From Clostridia bacterium DTU080 (GTDB lineage: Bacteria > Bacillota > Limnochordia > DTU080), in contig LFTP01000153.1 of the NCBI GenBank assembly GCA_001513395.1, positions 1-13,201 of the forward strand: a stretch of DNA of 13,201 bases. Reading direction: 5' to 3'. Shown piece by piece: positions 7,174-13,201 of the stretch. Positions within the stretch are counted from its first letter, which is position 1. Each line of letters starts with the position of its first letter. Below the pieces are notes generated by a model. It made no database searches. It saw only the letters and a program-made list of their open reading frames with translations, and was not told the DNA's origin. Position numbers and translations under genes: made by a program.

Positions 7174-8631
7174 CTACCACTCATCGATTCCACACACCAG
7201 ACGAAGACAAAGCGAACAGATCTCATGGTGACAGCTAGTACAGACCGCTACGGAAGATGAAGATCTCATTGCTGCCCAGGAGCATGTTTTTCCGCAGTCT
7301 GAGCATAGCAGATGCCCGCAGACATGGCAGGATGAAGAAGCACATGACTGGCACAGGTCCCGGCCGCAATCGGCACAGCTTTGAAAGCAGTCTGAACAGA
7401 CCAGATCTCCGCATTCACAAAAACGCGCGGCACTCAAGGGTTGCTCACAGGCCTCGCAGATATGATCAACCAATCGCGCCCGAAGGACATCATAGACCAG
7501 GGTGACCGGCCGGAAAGCAGGATCACCGAAGCGCAAGGTAAACGTCAGCCGCGGCACCCTTACGGCCGCACAGCTGATCAAGCGCACTTCGGCCCGGGTC
7601 TGGTACTTGGCCGTCAACTCGTTTCGACGACGGACCATCTCAGTCCGGAGTTGTTCCGCCTCTTCTTTGTAGTCCGCCTCCAGGGCCTGAGCCCTTTGTC
7701 TCAAAAGATGCAGTTGCTTGGTATGGCGAGTCTCACTCTCGAAAGAGCGGGCCAGCTGAACGCGAACCGAGGAAGCAGCCATCTGCCTGAACATCCGGCG
7801 CAAGGGATCCAATGCCTCTTGTGCCAGTCCGGCGTAGTAGGTCTCAATGCGCTCGAGATCCTCTTTTAGGCGCCTGTCAACCTCAGCTTTGAACTCCCTC
7901 AATTCCTTTTGCAGGCGATCCTCCAGAATCTGACAAGCCTTTCGATACAGGCGCAAAGTGGCATAGGCATGCGTGGGGAACTCTTCATTGGCCCTAGACA
8001 TCAAGGTCTCGAGCGGCTCGGCATCACCGGCGAACGAGGTCTCCGGCCCGGTTGATCCATCCGTGACGGGTACAAACGATATCGCCTCAGTGATGTCAAC
8101 TGGAGAATCAGCGGATTCAGTCAGGGGATCCATGAGGATGAACATCAGCCGTTCGCGCGTTTCATCCGAGATCAAAGCGACCCGAAAGCCAAACAGAAGC
8201 TGCACATGATAGGAAAGACTTCGATCTACAACACGTGGCTGCGACTTCGAAAAGGAGACTCTGCGCAGCGTGCGTTTCAGCCAGGCAAACTGCCTGTTGT
8301 CAGTCTCGGCGGTCGAAAACGGATCGTCTTGAAAGACAAGGTGCAAGAATTCAGGGTCCAGGGCACGAACACAAAGCAGACTGGCTGTTGCTCCCCGCCT
8401 GATACTGAGAGCGATCATCCGATCAAGCAGAGGATGTCCGTAAGTTATGCATTCGGCCTCACCGGAGGCCGTCGGAACAAAGCTGAGTTCGAGTTGTTCG
8501 TCAACTTGCAGTTGGCGAGCCAAGACCCTTGGCAGTCGTATACGCCGACCATCCGTCTGAGCACCGCAAGCGCCTAGAAAGGCTAGCACAAAGCGGCGGA
8601 CTTGCTCCTGTTGGTCTCTGTCGCTGATCAT
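7174..8631 (-). CDS. SNF2 partner protein with coiled coil and 20-cysteine zinc-finger-like tail, module 2
   Basis: 485 residues, not a family I can name. Three parts are visible. Residues 1-170 resemble the YqhG-like partner of module 1 in layout and local patterns (RFVLAFLGA; YHVQLLFGFRVA at 141-152). Residues about 230-345 are strongly charged and helical, with heptad-like leucines, a probable coiled coil (RLQKELREFKAEVDRRLKED). Residues 392-480 hold 20 cysteines. Three units have exact spacing C-x2-C-x4-C-x2-C (419-430, 435-446, 464-475), and a fourth starts C-x-C (405-415); CEAC at 392 and extra cysteines at 450 and 480 add to this. Such spacing suggests tandem zinc-binding modules for protein or nucleic-acid contact. 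The ATG overlaps the stop of the SNF2 gene (ATGA), with GGAG 8 nt upstream. It is probably an obligate partner of that ATPase. Confidence 0.8.
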   Translation of the reverse strand: MISDRDQQEQVRRFVLAFLGACGAQTDGRRIRLPRVLARQLQVDEQLELSFVPTASGEAECITYGHPLLDRMIALSIRRGATASLLCVRALDPEFLHLVFQDDPFSTAETDNRQFAWLKRTLRRVSFSKSQPRVVDRSLSYHVQLLFGFRVALISDETRERLMFILMDPLTESADSPVDITEAISFVPVTDGSTGPETSFAGDAEPLETLMSRANEEFPTHAYATLRLYRKACQILEDRLQKELREFKAEVDRRLKEDLERIETYYAGLAQEALDPLRRMFRQMAASSVRVQLARSFESETRHTKQLHLLRQRAQALEADYKEEAEQLRTEMVRRRNELTAKYQTRAEVRLISCAAVRVPRLTFTLRFGDPAFRPVTLVYDVLRARLVDHICEACEQPLSAARFCECGDLVCSDCFQSCADCGRDLCQSCASSSCHVCGHLLCSDCGKTCSWAAMRSSSSVAVCTSCHHEICSLCLRLVCGIDEW

Positions 8632-10337
8632 GCCTCCAACTCCAGGGTTTGAGACTCAGCGTCAAAGATCTGTGCGTTGAGGCGGCGCACACGCTCATAG
8701 GTATGACAGGCCTCCGTAAGCTCGCGGCCGAAAGCCTCTATCCGCTCACGCATTTCGGGTTCGTCACGAGAATCCAAGGCGATCTCGGCAATGACACGTT
8801 CATAGGGCGCTTTCAGATTGGCCAAGATGATGTCCAACTCTCCGATGACCTTGGTGAACATACCGATCTTGCGTTCCAACAGATAGAGCATGTAGGCCTC
8901 AATGGTTCCTTCGATCACAACGTTAACCACGAGCACCGGTCTTTGTTGACCCAGGCGATGAATGCGCCCGATGCGTTGTTCCAATCGCATCGGATTCCAA
9001 GGCAGATCGTAGTTGATCAGTGTCTGACAGAACTGGAGATTATGCCCTTCGCCGCCGGCTTCGGTGCTGATCAAGACTTGGCTCGAGCAACGAAACTCTT
9101 CGATGGCGGCCTGTTTCGCCCTGCCGTCCAGCCCTCCGTGATACATCACGGCGCTGACTCCGGCCCGTTGACAGGCCGCCGCCAAAGCCTCTTGTGTGGC
9201 TTTGAACTCAGTGAAGATAATGGCTTTTTCCTGCCGGAGTCCGGCTACAACATCCATGGTCAGACGTAGTTTCGCCGGTTGGATCCCATGACTCAACTCC
9301 AACAACTCGACAAGAGCCGCCTCCGGAAGAAGCTTCTGCCCCCTGGCGCGACGCATGGCCTGCAAGGTAGCTCCCGCCGCGGCGGGATGACTGCATGTCT
9401 CGCGCAGCAACAACAAGAACGGGAGCAGATTGCGCTTGTTCGCCGGCTGTGCCCGATAGGCCCTGCGCAGATGATCCACCATAGTGACATAAAAAGAGCG
9501 CTCCTCGCCGGAGAGAGGCACCGCCATCGAGCGCACTTCCCGGCGGGGAAAGTGGATGAAGACCTCTCGCCTTCCTCTGCGCACCATGACTTGTGACAGC
9601 AATTCTCGCAAACGGCTCAGATTCTTAGGTGAGTGTTTGTCGAGCATGAACTCCTGTTTGAACTGCGAGTATGTCTTCAGCTGTCCCGGTTGAAGCAGAG
9701 TGATCAGGTTGTACAACTCGCTTAGATCATTTTGAACGGGTGTGGCGGTCAGCAAAAGAAGGTATTTCTTCTCAATGGCATTGACGAACTTCCAGTTCAC
9801 CGTCCGTTTGTTCTTCAGCCTGTGGGCCTCATCCACGATTACCATGTCCCACCGACGGGCATGAATCACTGCCGCGTTTTCGGGACGCTTGGCGGTATCC
9901 AACGAGGCGATAACCTGTTGTTTCTCAAAGGACGCCGGCGTTCTTCCCACAGGTACACAGACTCTAACCTTCTCCGTTAACTCCAGGTGCCACTGACTGA
10001 GCAAGGAAGCGGGCACGAGAATGAGTACGCTTCGGACGAGACCGCGCAGCATATACTCCCGTAGGATAACCCCGGCCTCAATGGTCTTGCCCAGTCCTAC
10101 TTCATCAGCCAATAAAGCTCGCCCGCGCATGTCCCGCAGGACCCGTAGGACGGCTTCCCTTTGGTGTTCGTACAATTCGATGTCCAAAGCGTCCAATGAT
10201 ACCAGCCGATCAAATCCTCGGGAAAGCGAAAGTCGCTCCGCCGCGTTTTTCAGTTCATACCATTGCTTACTGTCATAGCTTCGGGCGAGAAAGTTACTCA
10301 GCACCTCGAGGCTGCCAGGATCGTGGAGAATCTGCAT
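8628..10337 (-). CDS. SNF2-family ATPase (YqhH-like), module 2
   Basis: 569 residues from ATG at 10337 (571 if the in-frame TTG at 10343 is used; neither has a strong ribosome site, the nearest being GGGG about 10 nt before the ATG). Full SNF2 core; positions counted from the TTG: HQREAV (60-65), DEVGLGKT (80-87), DEAH (171-174), TATPVQ (199-204), KAIIFTE (373-379), STEAGGEGHNLQ (426-437), QRIGRIHRLGQ (456-466). It is paralogous to the ATPase at 1532-3415 along its length, including the linker QPGQLKTYSQFKQEFMLDKH and the post-core segment GELDIILA; it lacks that protein's acidic N-terminal extension. The size fits Bacillus YqhH. The likely activity is ATP-driven double-stranded DNA translocation; the remodelled complex is unknown. 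It begins about 45 nt after the SpoIIP-like gene, so it may belong to the same transcript. Its stop overlaps the partner gene by 4 nt. Confidence 0.9.
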   Translation of the reverse strand: MQILHDPGSLEVLSNFLARSYDSKQWYELKNAAERLSLSRGFDRLVSLDALDIELYEHQREAVLRVLRDMRGRALLADEVGLGKTIEAGVILREYMLRGLVRSVLILVPASLLSQWHLELTEKVRVCVPVGRTPASFEKQQVIASLDTAKRPENAAVIHARRWDMVIVDEAHRLKNKRTVNWKFVNAIEKKYLLLLTATPVQNDLSELYNLITLLQPGQLKTYSQFKQEFMLDKHSPKNLSRLRELLSQVMVRRGRREVFIHFPRREVRSMAVPLSGEERSFYVTMVDHLRRAYRAQPANKRNLLPFLLLLRETCSHPAAAGATLQAMRRARGQKLLPEAALVELLELSHGIQPAKLRLTMDVVAGLRQEKAIIFTEFKATQEALAAACQRAGVSAVMYHGGLDGRAKQAAIEEFRCSSQVLISTEAGGEGHNLQFCQTLINYDLPWNPMRLEQRIGRIHRLGQQRPVLVVNVVIEGTIEAYMLYLLERKIGMFTKVIGELDIILANLKAPYERVIAEIALDSRDEPEMRERIEAFGRELTEACHTYERVRRLNAQIFDAESQTLELEA

Positions 10338-10381
10338 GACCAACCAACCCCAGCCTATTATGCCCCGTTTGCGCCGTCAAT

Positions 10382-11137
10382 TCACATGACGCCCTTCTGC
10401 AACACCTCGGCAACAGCCTCAGCGAGTATGGACGCCGCGTCCAAAGCCTCCTGGAGAGTGTTGTCGTAATACTCTCCGATGTAGACTTGAACGGCTTGGG
10501 GATGCAGATCACCGTTGAGAGCTTCATGAAGAACCTTGACTCCCCGCGTCACTCCGGGCGCTTTGGCTTCCAAGGTCACACGCAGGGCCTCCGCAAACCG
10601 CAAGTTCTCCTCGACATAGGGATTATCCACGTCACCAACCACGAAAAGGATCTTGGCTATCGGTTTGCCGGATAAGCTGACCGTCGAGTACCCGTCAGGC
10701 CTACCTTCCAGAGCATCCCGATGAATGTCCAACAGAGCGGAGACCCGATCAGCTTTCTCCATGGCCGGAAGCAATACCCGGCGCGCTTCGGCAAACGATT
10801 CCCTCCACGGCACAGACCTTTGTCCAGTCACCATCTGAGCGCGCACTCCGTGCTTCTGCAGGGACTGCTCAAGATGACGACATACCGAGGCCACGTCGCC
10901 GACGCCCTCGGCGTGTGGCGGAGCCGGAGCGTAGTTTTCCATCGGATGAGCAGTGTACACCAAGACCAAAGGCGCCTCTGCCGCCGGCCGCTCCTCTTTA
11001 GCTTTCCTACCAAACGAAGGGGCAAAGCCAAAATACTTCGCCCCCAACACCGCGATAACAACGAGTAGCACCAGAAAAACGGTCAGAAACGGACTGTCTT
11101 TTTTCTCCACGATGCCTGGCTGCTTTGATTTAGCCAC
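10382..11137 (-). CDS. SpoIIP-domain protein, membrane anchored, with an altered active-site position
   Basis: 251 residues from GTG at 11137. One N-terminal membrane segment (about 16-33) is followed by an extracytoplasmic domain. SpoIIP is the amidase/endopeptidase that thins septal peptidoglycan during engulfment. Family features seen: YTAHPMENY (61-69, matching the usual YHTHTSESY), DIHRDA (137-142), GKPIAKILFVVG (157-168), ENLRFAEAL, then NTLQEAL (226-232). Where I recall the family having LLIEVG the sequence reads VQVYIG, so the usual glutamate is a tyrosine (Y219), and NQD reads NGD. It is also shorter than classic SpoIIP (about 400 residues). It may be a divergent cell-wall hydrolase or a non-catalytic relative. 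The GTG is preferred because AGGAGAGGGGG lies 7 nt upstream; an ATG at 11188 would add 17 residues. Confidence 0.75.
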   Translation of the reverse strand: MAKSKQPGIVEKKDSPFLTVFLVLLVVIAVLGAKYFGFAPSFGRKAKEERPAAEAPLVLVYTAHPMENYAPAPPHAEGVGDVASVCRHLEQSLQKHGVRAQMVTGQRSVPWRESFAEARRVLLPAMEKADRVSALLDIHRDALEGRPDGYSTVSLSGKPIAKILFVVGDVDNPYVEENLRFAEALRVTLEAKAPGVTRGVKVLHEALNGDLHPQAVQVYIGEYYDNTLQEALDAASILAEAVAEVLQKGVM

Positions 11138-11144
11138 GTGCTTA

Positions 11145-11155
11145 CCCCCTCTCCT
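11145..11155 (-). promoter_or_regulatory. Ribosome binding site that sets the GTG start of the SpoIIP-like gene
   Basis: The minus strand reads AGGAGAGGGGG (11155-11145), 7 nt before the GTG at 11137. The alternative ATG at 11188 has only AAGGGA upstream. Confidence 0.6.
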
Positions 11156-11164
11156 AGACACAAC

Positions 11165-11193
11165 ACTATATGCGCGAGAGGGAGGCATGTATG
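11165..11193 (-). promoter_or_regulatory. Possible internal promoter before the SpoIIP-like gene
   Basis: In the gap after the UPF0182 gene the minus strand has TATAGT (11170-11165, five of six matches) with a poor -35 CATACA 17 nt upstream (11193-11188). Transcription would start near 11158, which would exclude the ATG at 11188 and agree with the GTG start. Confidence 0.28.
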
Positions 11194-11206
11194 TCCCTTA
11201 TGCCGA

Positions 11207-13201
11207 CTAGGGTTCCTCCGCCAGGGCTTTGATGGCGCGTTTCAACGCCGCCATCGCCTCACCGAAGCCTTCCCAATCCCCGTCCTTCAAGCGTCGTTCT
11301 GCCCTCTCAAAGGCCTCTGCTACGGCGACGATGGACGGACTGGCTCCGGCAGTGCCCTCTTGAGCGGGCTGTGGCTGCCGACCGACCAACATGTCCAGAG
11401 CCTGGGAGAGTGTCTCCCCTATGACCACACGATTGTCCTCGGCCACGATGACCCGTTTCAGCTCAGGCAGACGGCTTTGCTCAGCCTGGAGAAACAGCGG
11501 TTCCACAAAAAGCAGTGTGTTGGCGATGGGCACGACCAAGAGATTGCCTCGCATCACTTCCGACCCTCTCTGGCTCCACAAAGTGAGCTGCTGCGATATT
11601 TCAGGATCTTGATCGATGCGGGCTTCGATCTGGGCCGGACCAAATGTCAAAGACTGCTTTGGAAACCTGTACAGCATAAGCTGCCCGTACGCCTCACCGT
11701 CATTGCGGGCCGCCAACCAGGCCACCATGTTATCTTTACGAGCCGGAGTAAACGGGATGAGCAACACGAACTCGTCATGCTCTTCGCCGGGCAGACGCGT
11801 GATGGCGTAGTAGGGATCCATGGGTTGCAGTCTGTTACCATATACCTCATTGGGCACTGCCCAAGCATCCTCTTGGTTATAGAACACCTGAGTGTTGGTC
11901 ATGTGGTAGGAGCTGAACATAGAGACCTGAAGTCGGAAGAAATCCTCAGGATAGCGGATATGGGCTCGCAGCTCTTCAGGCATTTCATCGAGCGGCCTAA
12001 ACAGCCCTCCGTAGACTCTATCCAGAGCCAAGGCCACGGGTTCGGTTGGGTCAACCAGATAAAACCGCACATCGCCGTTGTAGGCATCGATTGTCACTTT
12101 GACGGAATTGCGCACGTAACTGCCCCAACCTCGAACGGGGCGGACATAGGGAAATCTGTCAGTTGTCGTGTAGGCATCCTGCATCCAGTACAACCTACCG
12201 TTGGCAATGACTATATAGGGATCGGAATCATAGCGCAAGAACGGAGCGAGGCGCCGGACACGATCGTGGATGTTTCGGTAGAACATGATCCGGCTCTCAC
12301 TGTGAATATCGGATGATAGGATCAACTTGGCGGTGCCAAAGCGTATTGAGAAAGCCAGCCTGCGCAACGGATTCGACAGTTGCACACCGCCATGACCTTG
12401 ATAGATGGCCATGGCATTTTCATCTCCGCGGGGATAGTCAAACTCAGGTGTTCTGCTGTTGACTACCACGTACTGATCGGTCAGCTCTCCGTAATAGATC
12501 TCCGGTCGATCTACGCTCATCTCCGGTACTCCCCGCGGCGGGATGTCTGAAACGAAAAACTCCGGAAGCCCCTCGGGAGTGACGCGGTTGACCGGACTGA
12601 CCACGACTCCGTAACCATGCGTGTATTGCAAATGCCGGTTGATCCACGTCGGGTTCTGAAGGCTGTTGACATCGATCTCCCGGGCGGCCAACATAACCTG
12701 CTGATATCTGTCGCCGATCCGATAGCGATCTATATCCACATCGGCGAATTCATAGTACAAACGGAACTCCTGCAGCTGTCTGTAGGTTGTCAGTAGCGGA
12801 CGCCAGTCCCAAAGCCTGACGTTTTCAATGGTCGCTCTGTTTTCCGCCAGCTGGGCAGGCGTCACACCCCCTTCGGGGTCGATCTCATGTGCTTTAATGT
12901 CAGTCAGTCCAAAAGCGGCCCGCGTCATGGCAATATGATTGGCGATGTATGGGCCTTCGCGAACAAGCTCATTCGGCTCCACGACGAACTTCTGTATGGC
13001 CGCCGGATAAAGACCTCCCAAACCGATCGAAGAGACGACTAACAGACCCAAAGAGACAACTATAAGACGGCTGCCCCGCTGTCTGGTCACCAGATTGATC
13101 AGAATGCCGAGGGCCACCAGTGAGGCCAAGATCGTCAGCACTCGCAGGGCGAGGCCATTGGCATGCACATCGGTATAGGCGGCTCCAAACACCGCCCCTC
13201 G
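11207..13201 (-). CDS. UPF0182 (COG1615) membrane protein, 5' end cut by window
   Basis: 664 codons are visible and the frame stays open through the right edge (the GTG at 13192 is internal: RGAVFGAAYTDVHA). UPF0182 proteins usually have 900 or more residues, with about seven membrane segments first and a large extracytoplasmic domain after. Here the last two membrane segments (about residues 13-35 and 43-63, counted from 13192) and the whole following domain are present, including the typical EPNELVREGPYIANHI, ENVRLWDWRPLL and LQEFRLYYEFADVDIDRY motifs. The C-terminus carries a helical tail (FERAERRLKDGDWEGFGEAM), also common in the family. Function is unknown. The stop is about 70 nt before the SpoIIP-like gene on the same strand, so an operon is plausible. 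Confidence 0.9.
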   Translation of the reverse strand, partial: RGAVFGAAYTDVHANGLALRVLTILASLVALGILINLVTRQRGSRLIVVSLGLLVVSSIGLGGLYPAAIQKFVVEPNELVREGPYIANHIAMTRAAFGLTDIKAHEIDPEGGVTPAQLAENRATIENVRLWDWRPLLTTYRQLQEFRLYYEFADVDIDRYRIGDRYQQVMLAAREIDVNSLQNPTWINRHLQYTHGYGVVVSPVNRVTPEGLPEFFVSDIPPRGVPEMSVDRPEIYYGELTDQYVVVNSRTPEFDYPRGDENAMAIYQGHGGVQLSNPLRRLAFSIRFGTAKLILSSDIHSESRIMFYRNIHDRVRRLAPFLRYDSDPYIVIANGRLYWMQDAYTTTDRFPYVRPVRGWGSYVRNSVKVTIDAYNGDVRFYLVDPTEPVALALDRVYGGLFRPLDEMPEELRAHIRYPEDFFRLQVSMFSSYHMTNTQVFYNQEDAWAVPNEVYGNRLQPMDPYYAITRLPGEEHDEFVLLIPFTPARKDNMVAWLAARNDGEAYGQLMLYRFPKQSLTFGPAQIEARIDQDPEISQQLTLWSQRGSEVMRGNLLVVPIANTLLFVEPLFLQAEQSRLPELKRVIVAEDNRVVIGETLSQALDMLVGRQPQPAQEGTAGASPSIVAVAEAFERAERRLKDGDWEGFGEAMAALKRAIKALAEEP

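Noticed and set aside
1532..10337. DISARM-like defence island (DUF1998 helicase plus SNF2 helicase)
   Set aside because: DISARM needs DrmA/DrmB with a DrmC phospholipase-D protein and a methyltransferase; none is present, and the DUF1998 helicase has the length and motif wording of MrfA. The SNF2 proteins match the YqhH size, not the longer DrmD.
11138..12316. 392-codon open frame on the plus strand
   Set aside because: It lies entirely antisense to the UPF0182 and SpoIIP-like genes, has no recognisable domain, and the minus-strand frame has clear family motifs throughout.
1..13201. CRISPR arrays, insertion sequences, prophage or attachment sites near the tRNA
   Set aside because: No tandem direct repeats with spacers, no transposase or integrase frame, and no repeat of the tRNA 3' end elsewhere was noticed by eye.

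Overview
The window looks like a chromosomal segment of a moderately GC-rich, low-copy-repeat Firmicute, most likely an endospore former of the Clostridia/Limnochordia type. Supporting points are an MrfA(YprA)-type helicase very close in motif wording to the Bacillus protein, an SNF2 helicase followed by a YqhG-like protein in the same order as Bacillus yqhH-yqhG, a SpoIIP-domain protein, a DUF2680 (YckD-like) secreted protein, strong AGGAGG ribosome sites with frequent GTG/TTG starts, and a tRNA gene that encodes its own CCA end. This placement is an inference from gene content; no rRNA or other phylogenetic marker is present.

Left part (1-1531): a partial aminoacyl-tRNA deacylase gene (YbaK family, minus), a hairpin terminator, a small secreted DUF2680-like protein (minus), and a tRNA-Ala(CGC) gene (minus) with a consensus promoter and its own terminator. 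Middle part (1532-10337): two two-gene SNF2 modules pointing towards each other. The plus-strand module is an SNF2 ATPase plus a YqhG-like partner; the minus-strand module is an SNF2 ATPase plus a longer partner with a coiled coil and a 20-cysteine tail. Between them, on the minus strand, sit a GNAT acetyltransferase and an MrfA-type DUF1998 helicase whose reading frames overlap by 4 nt. The mrfA-like gene and the yqhG-like gene overlap tail to tail by 13 nt. Right part (10382-13201): a SpoIIP-like membrane-anchored protein and the 3' two-thirds of a UPF0182 membrane protein, both minus and probably co-transcribed with, or just upstream of, the second SNF2 module.

The common theme of the middle part is nucleic-acid remodelling: three superfamily 2 ATPases in about 9 kb. 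The two SNF2 ATPases are paralogous across the whole core, and their partner proteins also look related to each other, so the simplest reading is a duplicated ATPase-plus-partner module in which one partner gained a coiled coil and zinc-finger repeats. The role of neither module is established by the sequence; DNA repair is suggested only by the MrfA-like neighbour. No phage, transposon, CRISPR or restriction-modification signs were seen.
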